From positions 868,001 to 932,000 of the forward strand of contig NZ_CP103794.1 of NCBI RefSeq assembly GCF_030388325.1: a stretch of 64,000 bases of DNA, written 5' to 3'. Both the position numbers and the translations under genes were made by a program. Each line of letters begins with the position of its first letter. Within the stretch, counting starts at the first letter, position 1. This stretch comes from Flavobacterium johnsoniae. GTDB lineage: Bacteria > Bacteroidota > Bacteroidia > Flavobacteriales > Flavobacteriaceae. This document shows positions 44,694 to 53,433 of this stretch, piece by piece. The notes under the pieces are model-generated. The model was not told the origin of the DNA. It ran no database searches and saw only the letters and a program-made list of their open reading frames with translations.

Positions 44694-45170
44694 ATGGAAA
44701 CAGTTTACATCAATTCACCTTTAGGAATCACCAAAATAATTGGAGATGAAAACGGTATTTCTGTAATTTCCGTTTCTGATGTTGGCACAAATGAAGTTTC
44801 TAAAGAAATCCCAGAAATTTTAAAAGATGCCGTTTTGCAGTTAAATGAATATTTTGAAGGCAAAAGAACCGATTTTGATCTGAAACTAAATCCAAAAGGA
44901 ACCGAATTTCAGCAAAAAGTTTGGAAAGCTTTATTAGAAATTCCATACGGAAAAACGGTTAGTTATATGGATCAAACCAAGAAATTGGGCGATGTAAAGG
45001 CAATTCGAGCCGTTGCTTCTGCAAATGGTAAAAATCCACTTTGGATTGTAGTTCCGTGTCACCGAGTTATTGGAACAAACGGATCTTTAACTGGATATGC
45101 AGGCGGTTTATCTCGTAAAAAATGGCTTTTAGGACATGAATCTCCATCTGCACAGCAAAGTCTATTTTAA
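44694..45170 (+). CDS. ogt: Methylated-DNA--protein-cysteine methyltransferase
   Basis: 158 residues. Active-site PCHRVIG with Cys122, preceded by the DNA-recognition helix IRAVASANGKNP and the FQQKVWKALLEIPYGKTVSY helix-turn-helix. It removes methyl from O6-methylguanine by suicide transfer to Cys. N-terminal domain present, so a full Ogt-type protein; no fused Ada regulatory part. Confidence 0.93.
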   Translation: METVYINSPLGITKIIGDENGISVISVSDVGTNEVSKEIPEILKDAVLQLNEYFEGKRTDFDLKLNPKGTEFQQKVWKALLEIPYGKTVSYMDQTKKLGDVKAIRAVASANGKNPLWIVVPCHRVIGTNGSLTGYAGGLSRKKWLLGHESPSAQQSLF

Positions 45171-45302
45171 ATTCAACTCGAATTTCACATATTTACACAA
45201 ATAAAATTATAGTCTTATATTTACAAAATATAAAAATTCAATAGATTCTCTAGTTAAAATCGAATTTGTGATAATTCGTGTAATCTGTGTTATATAAAAA
45301 CT

Positions 45303-46016
45303 ATGATTGAAAAAATAAACCTCAATAACATTTTATTTCTTGATATAGAAACTGTTCCAGAAGAAGAGAATTTCAATTCGCTTGACGCTGAAATGCAATC
45401 TCTTTGGGATTTGAAAACACAATATCAGCGAAAAGACGATTTTACTCCAGAAGAGTTTTACGAACGCGCAGGAATTTGGGCTGAGTTTGGGAAAATAATT
45501 TGTATTTCGGTTGGCTTTTTTACAATAAAAGGAGATATTCGAAATTTTAGAGTAACTTCTTTTTTTGGCGAAGAAAACAAAATCCTAAAAGACTTTTCTA
45601 ATCTTGTAAATAATCATTTTAATCAGCCACAGCATTTGTTATGCGGACATAATTCAAAAGAATTTGACATTCCGTTTATTGCTCGCCGAATGATTATCAA
45701 TCAAATGCCAATTCCAGACAAATTGAATTTATTTGGCAAAAAACCTTGGGAAATTCCGCATTTAGATACTTTAGAATTATGGAAATTTGGCGATTACAAG
45801 CATTTTACATCTTTAAAATTATTGACTAAAATTCTCGGTGTTCCATCGCCAAAAGGCGATATTGACGGAAGTCAAGTCGCGCACGTTTTTTATGTTGAAA
45901 AAGATATTGACCGAATTATAACGTATTGCGAAAAAGATACTATTGCTGTTGCACAAATTTTTCTTCGTTTAAGAAGAGAAGATTTATTGATCGACGATGA
46001 GATTATTCATGTTTAG
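45303..46016 (+). CDS. DEDD 3'-5' exonuclease (PolB-related, DNA_pol_B_exo2)
   Basis: 237 residues, one RNase-H-like fold. Exo I FLDIETVPEE, Exo II GHNSKEFDIPFIARR and Exo III CEKDTIAVAQIFLRL give the DEDDy set of acids. It is a stand-alone proofreading-like 3'-5' exonuclease; common in Bacteroidota, substrate not known. No neighbouring polymerase. Confidence 0.86.
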   Translation: MIEKINLNNILFLDIETVPEEENFNSLDAEMQSLWDLKTQYQRKDDFTPEEFYERAGIWAEFGKIICISVGFFTIKGDIRNFRVTSFFGEENKILKDFSNLVNNHFNQPQHLLCGHNSKEFDIPFIARRMIINQMPIPDKLNLFGKKPWEIPHLDTLELWKFGDYKHFTSLKLLTKILGVPSPKGDIDGSQVAHVFYVEKDIDRIITYCEKDTIAVAQIFLRLRREDLLIDDEIIHV

Positions 46017-46092
46017 TTTTTTAAAGATGCTAAGGTTCTAAGTTTTTGAGATACTAAGGTTTTTCTATTTATGGTTTAAAATAATTTTGAAA

Positions 46093-47163
46093 ATGATTCA
46101 TTCTGAAATTTCACATTATCGAATGGTTGCTCAAAAATTGTTCAAGGCAAGTTCATGTTCTCCGCAAGAAGTTGTAAAGCATTTTGGCGCGATGCAGGCG
46201 CAAGATTACGCAATGGCAAAATGGGCAATTGGCTCACGTTGCGATGCTACAGAAAAAGAAATTGAAGAAGCTATTAATTCTGGTAAAATTATCAGAACTC
46301 ATATTCTACGTCCAACTTGGCATTTTGTTTCTCCTTATGATATTTATTGGATGTTGGAACTTTCGGCACCGCAAGTAAAACGTCTCTTTGCAACAATGGC
46401 TACACAACATGGCTTTGATGAAAAGAAATTTGATCAAGTTAATTCTAAAATTGAAAAACTTCTAGCGGGAAACAATCATTTAACTCGAGAGGAAATCATG
46501 AAAGAGCTCAACATTCAAAAAAGTGTAGGCGATTTATCTCCAGTTATTGTAATGATGAATGCCGAACTAGATGGTTTGGTCTGCAATGGAAGAATGAAAG
46601 GCAAACAGATTACTTATGCCTTACTCGAAGAAAGAGTAAAAAAACCAAATACCAGTTTAACCAAAGAAGAAGCATTGGCAAAACTTGCTCTACGATATTT
46701 TGAAAGTCATGGTCCAGCAACTTTACAAGATTTTTCATGGTGGTCAGGATTTCCTATTACAATCTGCAAGAAAACAATTAACGCAATTGAGTTGCAATTA
46801 AGCAATATCACTATTGATAATCAGCAATATTGGTTTAAAAAAGATCTTCTTAATGAAGAGGATTTCCGCGAAAGCGTAAATTTTCTACCCGCTTTTGACG
46901 AAATTTTAATTTCATACAAAACTCGCGAAGCATCATTTTTAGCAGCAAATCAATCAAAAGTTTTTACTAATAATGGTATTTTCAAACCCATAATTTTAGA
47001 AAATGGAAAAGTAATCGGAATCTGGAAAAGAACTTTCAAAAAAGATCATGTTAAAATAGAAACGGAGTTTTTCAATGAAACCGAAAAACACAAAAAAGAA
47101 GTTTTGTTTGAAGGAATTAAAACTTTTGAAAACTATTTGGAAACTAAAATTGTTATTGAGTAA
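46093..47163 (+). CDS. Winged-helix DNA-binding domain protein (HTH_42, YcaQ-like)
   Basis: 356 residues from the ATG at 46093. Landmarks of the HTH_42/DUF1006 family: HFGAMQAQDYAMAKWAIG, RTHILRPTWHFVSPYDIYWML, YFESHGPATLQDFSWWSG, and VNFLPAFDEILISYKTR. Several winged-helix units make a DNA-binding shape; the related YcaQ and AlkZ are interstrand-crosslink glycosylases. This one has a QAQDY motif, as in AlkZ-type enzymes (QxQ), so DNA repair is plausible. It lies downstream of ogt and the exonuclease, which fits loosely. Confidence 0.82.
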   Translation: MIHSEISHYRMVAQKLFKASSCSPQEVVKHFGAMQAQDYAMAKWAIGSRCDATEKEIEEAINSGKIIRTHILRPTWHFVSPYDIYWMLELSAPQVKRLFATMATQHGFDEKKFDQVNSKIEKLLAGNNHLTREEIMKELNIQKSVGDLSPVIVMMNAELDGLVCNGRMKGKQITYALLEERVKKPNTSLTKEEALAKLALRYFESHGPATLQDFSWWSGFPITICKKTINAIELQLSNITIDNQQYWFKKDLLNEEDFRESVNFLPAFDEILISYKTREASFLAANQSKVFTNNGIFKPIILENGKVIGIWKRTFKKDHVKIETEFFNETEKHKKEVLFEGIKTFENYLETKIVIE

Positions 47164-47171
47164 ATTTTATT

Positions 47172-47354
47172 TCGCTCCGCTGGAGCTTTAAACTTTGTTT
47201 TGTTTCAGATCTATAACTATATCGCTCTTCCAGAGCTTCTGCATTTAATTATATTTTTCTGATGCCTAATGAAATTTATAGATTTAAAAGCTCTGGAAGA
47301 GTGATATAGTTATAGAAAATATAATTTTCCAGTATCAAAAGCTCCAGTGGAGCG
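47172..47354. repeat. Nested long inverted repeat (GGAGC / GCTCTTCCAGAGC arms)
   Basis: The 329-base gap 47164-47492 holds no gene. Outer arms 47172-47188 and about 47338-47354 (TCGCTCCGCTGGAGC, one mismatch) enclose inner arms 47211-47238 and 47288-47315 (28 bases, about two mismatches). Each inner arm contains its own short palindrome CTCTTCCAGAG. Built like the RAYT-flanking blocks, but with different sequence. Confidence 0.85.
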
Positions 47355-47492
47355 ACATATAAACATTTTGAAATAACTTAAAAAATAAATACACAATGGT
47401 TTATATGATTTATAACGATAAATTCCTGTTTCGCTACTTAAATCTTTATGCGTATTATTGCTAAATAATTACATTTACAAAAAATTAGAATT

Positions 47493-48932
47493 ATGGTATT
47501 GAGCAGATTTTGGCTAACGATTTTTATTTCTTCGATTATTTTTATTGTATTCAGCTTATTTACTGCCAATACTTATACGATTGATTCTGTTTTGAATGGA
47601 AAAAAAGACGATCCTGTTTTAGTTTCAGAAAAATATATTGAAGAACTTCCTGCTTTTATTAAAGACAGCATCAAGAAAGCGCCAGACCAAACCATGATTA
47701 TCAATCGTGATACGCTAAATGCCGACACGACTTATGTTTACAAAAATAAAACTGTAAAAATCTTCAGCGGACTTCAAAAATCTGACGGTCTTCTTCCAAC
47801 TTGCAAAAGTACTTTAGTTGATTTAATTCTGCCTTTAATTGCCTATTTAGCCTTTTTCTGCGGATTGATGGAACTTTTAATTGTTTCTGGAGCATCTGGA
47901 AATTTAGCTAAAGCTTTAAGTCCGGTTTTTGTGAAAGTGTTTCCAAGCATTCCTAAAAATCACCCTTCAATATCTTATATGACATTGAATTTTGCTGCCA
48001 ATTTCTTGGGATTAGATTCGGCTGCAACGCCATTTGGCTTAAAAGCAATGGAAAGTTTACAGGAAATAAATCCCGATAAAGACAAAGCCAGCGATGCACA
48101 AATTATGTTTATGTGTCTTCACGCTTCTGGATTAACTTTAATTGCAACTTCAATCATTGGATACCGCGCTGCTGCAAACGCAAGCAATCCAGCCGATGTT
48201 ATGCTTCCGTGTATTATCACTTCGTTTATTGGTACAATCGCCGCTTTTTTAATTGTCGGAATTAAACAAAAAATCAATTTCAAAAGTGCTTCACTTTTGA
48301 TTGGTCTTATGGGCTTAATTGCTGCAATTGTTGGTTTATTGATGTATGTTAATCACTTAGATTTAATTGGTAAAAACTATTTTACTTCTAATCTTTCGGG
48401 ATTAATATTATTGACAATTATCGTTTTCACTCTGATATTTTCTTTCAGACACGAACAAAAGTTTAAAGATGCCAACACAACTGTTTTTGACACTTTTGTT
48501 GTTGGAGCAAACAATGGTGTTAAAACTGGCGTAACGATTTTTCCTTATGTTTTAGGAATGTTAGTTGCAATTTCTCTATTCAGAAACAGCGGTTTATTTG
48601 AGATTATCAGCGACGGAATAGGATTTATCTTTTCGAATTTAGGTGTAAGCAAAGAAATTACAAATGCGCTTCCAGTGGCGATGTTGCGTCCGTTTAGTTC
48701 TGCTGGATCAAGAGGTTTTTTAATTGATTCTATGAACACCTTTGGAGCCGATTCTTTAACAGCAAGATTAAGCAGTATTTTCCAATGTAGTGCCGAAAGT
48801 ACATTTTATGTAATTGCAGTTTATTTTGGTTCTGTAAACATTAAAAACACGCGTTACGCTTTGGGTACAATGCTTTTGGTTGATTTGATCTGCGTAATTA
48901 CGGCGATTTTTGTAGCGACTTGGTTTTTTTAA
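47493..48932 (+). CDS. Nucleoside-recognition/spore-maturation-like membrane protein (SpmA-SpmB fusion)
   Basis: 479 residues, about ten membrane segments in two Gate-type halves. Half one: LIAYLAFFCGLMELLIVSGASGNLAKALSPVF and NFAANFLGLDSAATPFGLKAMESL. Half two: FVVGANNGVKTGVTIFPYVLGMLVAISLFR and ALPVAMLRPFSSAGSRGFLIDSM. This is the order of SpmA then SpmB of Bacillus, here in one chain, with a charged loop (about 35-95) in between the first helices. In a non-spore-former the role is unknown, possibly solute transport. Confidence 0.85.
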   Translation: MVLSRFWLTIFISSIIFIVFSLFTANTYTIDSVLNGKKDDPVLVSEKYIEELPAFIKDSIKKAPDQTMIINRDTLNADTTYVYKNKTVKIFSGLQKSDGLLPTCKSTLVDLILPLIAYLAFFCGLMELLIVSGASGNLAKALSPVFVKVFPSIPKNHPSISYMTLNFAANFLGLDSAATPFGLKAMESLQEINPDKDKASDAQIMFMCLHASGLTLIATSIIGYRAAANASNPADVMLPCIITSFIGTIAAFLIVGIKQKINFKSASLLIGLMGLIAAIVGLLMYVNHLDLIGKNYFTSNLSGLILLTIIVFTLIFSFRHEQKFKDANTTVFDTFVVGANNGVKTGVTIFPYVLGMLVAISLFRNSGLFEIISDGIGFIFSNLGVSKEITNALPVAMLRPFSSAGSRGFLIDSMNTFGADSLTARLSSIFQCSAESTFYVIAVYFGSVNIKNTRYALGTMLLVDLICVITAIFVATWFF

Positions 48933-48957
48933 AATATTGTCCTTACACATAAACACA

Positions 48958-49120
48958 AACTGGACTGAAGTCCAGCCCTACAATATGGGTTGAGCCGTTG
49001 GCTCATTTTTCCAGCATTTGTAGAGCTGGACTTTATTCATTTGCATAATATTATCAAAATACCAAATATAAAGTTCCGCAGGAACGATTCATTTTGTAGG
49101 GCTGGACTTCAGTCCAGTTC
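48958..49120. repeat. Left compound palindromic element flanking the RAYT gene
   Basis: Ends (48958-48984 and 49091-49120) are inverse copies built from CTGGACTGAAGTCCAG, itself a palindrome, then CCCTACAA. Inside lies a small hairpin GAGCCGTTGGCTC and the word CCGCAGGAACG. The element at 49680-49781 is its reverse complement, without about 65 internal bases. Confidence 0.92.
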
Positions 49121-49190
49121 AATATAATGTGATAAAATATTTTTTGTAAGAATTTTTATATATTTACAACAGATTTTAATCGTTATAAAT

Positions 49191-49652
49191 ATGTCAAACA
49201 TCTTTCACCAAGTTTATATACAAGTCGTTTTTGCAGTTAAATACAGAGAAGCCTTAATTACAAATGATGCCAAATCTAAAATATTAAGTGTAATAGGAAA
49301 TTTAATAAATGAAACAGGCTGTAAAACCATAATCGTAAATGGAACTGAAGATCATATTCATTGTCTTCTAGCCCTTAAACCAACTGTTTCTGTTTCAGAT
49401 TTGATGAAAGTTGTAAAGGGTAAATCTTCAAAATATATCAATGACAATAAATTAACAAAGTACAAATTTGAGTGGCAGGAAGGTTACGGAGTCTTTTCAT
49501 ACAGTAAATCTCATATTGATGCTGTTTATAAATATATCGAAAATCAAGAAGAGCATCATAAAAAGCAAAGTTTTAAAGATGAATATTCTTCTTTTTTAAA
49601 TAAATACGATACGAAATTTGACGAAAGGTGCCTTTTTGAAAATTTAATATAA
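49191..49652 (+). mobile_element. REP-associated tyrosine transposase (RAYT, IS200-like TnpA)
   Basis: 153 residues, a Y1 HUH transposase. HUH motif His55-Ile-His57 in TEDHIHCLL; helix with WQEGYGVFSYSKSHID; nucleophile region VYKYIENQEEHHKKQ, where Tyr115 of the YIxNQ context is the likely catalytic Tyr. Full length and intact. There is no TnpB. It sits between two mirrored palindromic elements (48958-49120 and 49680-49781), the hallmark of RAYT/REP systems, in which a domesticated transposase processes single-stranded hairpins rather than moving itself. Confidence 0.9.
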
Positions 49653-49679
49653 TTCCCATAATTATATCTTAACAATCTA

Positions 49680-49781
49680 AACTGGACTGAAGTCCAGCTC
49701 TACAAAATAAATCGTTCCTGCGGATCTGAAAAAGAGCCAACGGCTCGGGCTATATTGTAGGGCTGGACTTCAGTCCAGTTT
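49680..49781. repeat. Right compound palindromic element flanking the RAYT gene
   Basis: Reads as the reverse complement of the left element: AACTGGACTGAAGTCCAG end, CGTTCCTGCGG, GAGCCAACGGCTC hairpin, TTGTAGGGCTGGACTTCAG end. Shorter by the internal segment. The arrangement is inverted copies on both sides of the transposase. Confidence 0.92.
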
Positions 49782-49842
49782 AATTTGTTTCAAATTATAA
49801 ACACACGCCCTTATTCAAATTCTTTCTTAGGTAAATAATTTC

Positions 49843-49850
49843 TAAATTTG
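49843..49850 (+). promoter_or_regulatory. -7 box (TAnnTTTG) of fumarase
   Basis: TAAATTTG, 16 bases before the ATG at 49867. Confidence 0.6.
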
Positions 49851-49866
49851 TAAAAAAAACAAAGCA

Positions 49867-51471
49867 ATGATTGATTTTATATACCAAGATCCATATCCGA
49901 TCTTAAAGGACGATACGCAGTACCGCAAAATCACTTCTGATTTTGTGAAAGTTGAGCAATTTGGAGAACGCGAAGTTTTAACCGTTGATCCAAAAGGTTT
50001 AGAATTATTGGCTGAGGAAGCTTTAACAGATGTTTCGTTTATGTTGAGAACGACACATTTGCAAAAACTAAGAAAAATTTTAGACGATCCAGAAGCGACA
50101 GACAATGATCGTTTTGTGGCTTACAATTTACTTCAAAATGCTTCTGTCGCTGCCGAAGGTCAGTTGCCAAGCTGTCAGGATACTGGAACAGCAATCGTAA
50201 TGGCTAAAAAAGGAGAAAGCATTTTTACAGGTGTTGATGATGCAGAATGGTTAAGCCGAGGAATTTTCAATACATACCAAAAAAGAAACTTACGTTATTC
50301 GCAGATTGTTCCGATTTCGATGTTTGAAGAAAAAAATTCAGGATCAAATCTTCCAGCGCAAATTGATATTTATGCTAAAAAAGGAACTTCTTACGACTTT
50401 TTGTTTATGGCAAAAGGCGGAGGATCTGCAAACAAAACTTACTTATATCAACAGACAAAATCTTTATTGAATGAAAAATCATTAGACGAATTCATTCGCA
50501 CAAAAATCAAAGATTTAGGAACTTCTGCTTGTCCTCCGTATCACTTAGCATTAGTAATTGGTGGAACTTCAGCTGAAGCAAACTTAAGTGCTGTTAAAAA
50601 AGCTTCTGCAGGATATTATGACAATCTTCCAACTACAGGAAATATGGCTGGTCAGGCTTTTCGCGATCACGAATGGGAAGAAAGAGTTCAGAAAATCTGT
50701 CAGGAAAGTGCAATTGGAGCGCAATTTGGCGGAAAATATTTTACGCACGATGTTCGTGTGATCCGTTTGCCGCGTCACGCTGCTTCTTGTCCAGTTGGAT
50801 TGGGAGTTTCTTGCTCTGCTGATAGAAATATCAAAGGAAAAATTACGAAAGATGGAATTTTCGTTGAGCAATTAGAAGTAAATCCGAAACAATTTTTACC
50901 AGAAACAGCTCCGCATTTAGAAGCGCCTGTAGAAATTGATTTAGATCAGCCAATGGCAGATATTTTGGCTAAATTATCTCAATATCCAGTTAAAACTCGT
51001 TTAAAACTAAACGGAACTGTAATTGTTGCTCGAGATATTGCTCACGCAAAAATCAAAGAATTGTTAGACGCTGGAAAACCAATGCCAGAATATTTCAAAA
51101 ATCACCCAGTATATTACGCTGGTCCTGCAAAAACTCCAGACGGAATGGCTTCAGGAAGTTTTGGACCAACAACTGCGGGACGTATGGATGTTTATGTTGA
51201 TGAATTCCAAAAGAATGGCGGAAGCATGATTATGCTAGCAAAAGGAAACCGTACTAAACAAGTTACAGACGCCTGCAACAAATACGGCGGATTCTATTTG
51301 GGTTCTATCGGAGGTCCTGCAGCTATTTTGGCTCAAGATAACATTCTTAAAGTTGAAGTTGTTGATTTTGAAGAATTAGGAATGGAAGCTGTTCGTAAAA
51401 TCACAGTAAAAGATTTCCCTGCATTCATAATTACGGATGATAAAGGAAATGACTTCTTTGCTAATTTGTAG
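49867..51471 (+). CDS. fumA: Class I fumarate hydratase
   Basis: 534 residues, iron-sulfur type fumarase of the TCA cycle (fumarate to malate). N-terminal alpha domain with [58 protein letters not shown], and the Cys of CPVGLGVSC for the [4Fe-4S] cluster. The beta part has [16 protein letters not shown] and [11 protein letters not shown]. About the size of E. coli FumA. Monocistronic; ends in a large hairpin. Confidence 0.95.
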   Translation: MIDFIYQDPYPILKDDTQYRKITSDFVKVEQFGEREVLTVDPKGLELLAEEALTDVSFMLRTTHLQKLRKILDDPEATDNDRFVAYNLLQNASVAAEGQLPSCQDTGTAIVMAKKGESIFTGVDDAEWLSRGIFNTYQKRNLRYSQIVPISMFEEKNSGSNLPAQIDIYAKKGTSYDFLFMAKGGGSANKTYLYQQTKSLLNEKSLDEFIRTKIKDLGTSACPPYHLALVIGGTSAEANLSAVKKASAGYYDNLPTTGNMAGQAFRDHEWEERVQKICQESAIGAQFGGKYFTHDVRVIRLPRHAASCPVGLGVSCSADRNIKGKITKDGIFVEQLEVNPKQFLPETAPHLEAPVEIDLDQPMADILAKLSQYPVKTRLKLNGTVIVARDIAHAKIKELLDAGKPMPEYFKNHPVYYAGPAKTPDGMASGSFGPTTAGRMDVYVDEFQKNGGSMIMLAKGNRTKQVTDACNKYGGFYLGSIGGPAAILAQDNILKVEVVDFEELGMEAVRKITVKDFPAFIITDDKGNDFFANL

Positions 51472-51476
51472 TTTTT

Positions 51477-51607
51477 TTAACCGCAAAGAGCGCAAAGGTT
51501 TACGCAAAGTTCACAAAGAATTATATAAAACAAAAACCGCCTATTGGGCGGTTTTTGTTTTGATATATAGTGTGCTTTGCGTAAACCTTTGCGCTCTTTG
51601 CGGTTAA
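51477..51607. repeat. 33-bp perfect inverted repeat enclosing a terminator
   Basis: Arms 51477-51509 and 51575-51607 are perfect 33-base inverse copies of the CGCAAAG family. Inside is a clean intrinsic terminator: AAAAACCGCC (51532-51541), loop TATTG, GGCGGTTTTT (51547-51556). It ends both fumA and the convergent PAS gene. The outer arms resemble 1652-1794. Confidence 0.93.
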
Positions 51608-51611
51608 GTCA

Positions 51612-52112
51612 TCAAGCACTTAAGTCTTCTTTCTCAAAAGCCATAAAATGCGATAATTCGCCTTTTAGGTTATAAACTGGAGAAGCATCTATTTTACATT
51701 TGTAAGTCTTTCCATTTTTTCTATAATTTTCGAGTGTTTTTACAAAAGGAACTCGTTTTTTTAAAGCTTCTCTAATTTCTTTTAAGTCTGTTTTAGAAGT
51801 TGCAGGTCCTTGAAACATTTTTGGTGTTTTACCTAAAATTTCATCTTCTTTGAAACCTGTCATTTTTTTTATTCCGCTTGACGCGAAAACTATTTTCAGT
51901 TCCAAATCAGTAATTACAATAACTTCTTCCTTAATTCTTTCTTTAATATTAAGTTTTTTTTCGTCCCAAGTAAATCGATTCGAAATTTCATTGAGTTTTT
52001 CCAAATCAACGGTTAGCGCTTTTAATTCATTAATATATTCGTAATGAAAATCCCATGCTAAAATTGGAACCGAATTTCGTTGTAAAAAATCGTCAGAGTT
52101 AGTATTTTTCAT
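51612..52112 (-). CDS. PAS (LOV-like) domain protein lacking the photoactive cysteine
   Basis: 166 residues from the ATG at 52112 (a TTG two codons upstream is rejected). Residues about 60-165 are a PAS domain close to LOV: ITDLELKIVFASSGIKKMTGF, EDEILGKTPKMFQGPATSKTD, LKEIREALKKRVPFVKTLENYRKNGKTYKCKIDASPV. LOV proteins have GxNCRFLQG; here it is GKTPKMFQG, so the flavin-binding Cys is missing. It may sense by flavin redox or not bind flavin. Stand-alone, no kinase output domain. The N-terminal helix could bind a partner. Confidence 0.82.
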   Translation of the reverse strand: MKNTNSDDFLQRNSVPILAWDFHYEYINELKALTVDLEKLNEISNRFTWDEKKLNIKERIKEEVIVITDLELKIVFASSGIKKMTGFKEDEILGKTPKMFQGPATSKTDLKEIREALKKRVPFVKTLENYRKNGKTYKCKIDASPVYNLKGELSHFMAFEKEDLSA

Positions 52113-52146
52113 AGTCAACTTTTTAGATAATCAACAAATCTTTACC

Positions 52147-52154
52147 CAAAGATA
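52147..52154 (-). promoter_or_regulatory. -7 box (TAnnTTTG) of the PAS gene
   Basis: Minus strand TATCTTTG, 34 bases before the ATG at 52112. Confidence 0.55.
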
Positions 52155-52211
52155 GAGGAAAAATCTTGTTATTACACATAGAACTCATCATTTTAAATCT
52201 CAACTGTGTTA

Positions 52212-53294
52212 TCAAAACGTAAATTTTAATTGAACTACCACCGCTTTTTTAATTTCATTATTCAAATTACTTAGAGAAATACCAAGTAATCTAACCGAAT
52301 CTTTCATTTTTTCTTGATATAACAATTCCTGAATATTCTCCATAATCAGACTTTTATCTGAGATAAAATACGGAAGTGTTTTACTTCTAGTCTGTTGTGA
52401 AAAATCACTGTATTTTATTTTTAACGTAATTGTTTTACCAGAAAGTTTATGGCGCTCTAAACGTTTTTCTAGCGAAGCCGCAATTCTTTCTAATTGTTCT
52501 ATCATGAATATTTCAGATGATAAATTGACATCAAAAGTATGCTCAGCCGCGACAGATTTAGTAATTCTAGACGATTTCACTTCGCTATTATGAATACCGC
52601 GAACTACGTGATAATAAAAAGCGCCTGATTTTCCGAAATGTTTTTCAAGGAATTCAAGCGATTTACTCTTCAAATCGGTTCCAGTAAAAATTCCGAGCTG
52701 ATACATTTTTTCTGTCGTTACTTTTCCAACACCATAAAATTTACGAATTGGCAATTCTTCTAGAAAAGCTTCAACTTCATCTGGATTTACCGTCTTTTGT
52801 CCGTTTGGTTTATTATAATCGCTAGCAATTTTAGCGACAAATTTATTGATCGAAATTCCAGCAGAAGCCGTCAAACCCACTTCATTAAAAATTCTTAATC
52901 TAATTTCCTGAGCCAACAAACTTGCGCTCGGATTCCCTTTCTTATTTTTAGTAACGTCCAAATAAGCTTCGTCAAGCGAAAGAGGCTCAACTAAATCGGT
53001 ATATTCATTAAAGATTTTATGAATTTTGGATGAAATCTCTTTATAACGATCAAATCGAGGTCTGACAAAAATAATTTCTGGACAATATTTTTTAGCCAAA
53101 ACTCCGCTTATGGCGCTACGAACTCCAAACTTTCGCGCCTCGTAACTCGCAGCCGAAACGACTCCTCTATTTTCTGAACCACCAACAGCCACAGGTTTTC
53201 CCCTCAATTCAGGATTATCCATTTGCTCTACCGATGCGTAAAAAGCATCCATATCGATGTGAATAATTTTGCGATATGTTGGTGTTTCTGACAT
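52212..53294 (-). CDS. dinB: DNA polymerase IV
   Basis: 360 residues, Y-family polymerase. Catalytic IIHIDMDAFYASVEQ and PLSLDEAYLDVT supply the metal-binding acids. Thumb helix-hairpin-helix (AKIASDYNKPNGQ, FLEELPIRKFYGVGKVT), and a C-terminal little-finger domain. No canonical beta-clamp QLxLF is obvious, but the end VQLKFTF is close. It copies past damaged bases. The promoter box ends only four bases before the start codon, which would make the mRNA nearly leaderless. Confidence 0.94.
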   Translation of the reverse strand: MSETPTYRKIIHIDMDAFYASVEQMDNPELRGKPVAVGGSENRGVVSAASYEARKFGVRSAISGVLAKKYCPEIIFVRPRFDRYKEISSKIHKIFNEYTDLVEPLSLDEAYLDVTKNKKGNPSASLLAQEIRLRIFNEVGLTASAGISINKFVAKIASDYNKPNGQKTVNPDEVEAFLEELPIRKFYGVGKVTTEKMYQLGIFTGTDLKSKSLEFLEKHFGKSGAFYYHVVRGIHNSEVKSSRITKSVAAEHTFDVNLSSEIFMIEQLERIAASLEKRLERHKLSGKTITLKIKYSDFSQQTRSKTLPYFISDKSLIMENIQELLYQEKMKDSVRLLGISLSNLNNEIKKAVVVQLKFTF

Positions 53295-53298
53295 TTTG

Positions 53299-53306
53299 CA
53301 AATTTA
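53299..53306 (-). promoter_or_regulatory. -7 box (TAnnTTTG) of dinB, abutting the start codon
   Basis: Minus strand TAAATTTG; its last base is four bases from the ATG at 53294. A TTTG lies 26 bases further upstream (53333-53336), a longer gap than usual. Confidence 0.45.
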
Positions 53307-53401
53307 CAGCGGAAAGCAATAAAAAAGCACTTCAAATAGTTATAAATAGTATCAATTTTTAAAGAATATAAATTAGGTGAGCGCAAACCGATAATTCTTT
53401 T

Positions 53402-53409
53402 TATTTTTG
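53402..53409 (+). promoter_or_regulatory. -7 box (TAnnTTTG) of the metallophosphatase gene
   Basis: TATTTTTG, 24 bases before the ATG at 53434. Confidence 0.6.
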
Positions 53410-53433
53410 TTCTTCTACTCGAAAAATTAAATA

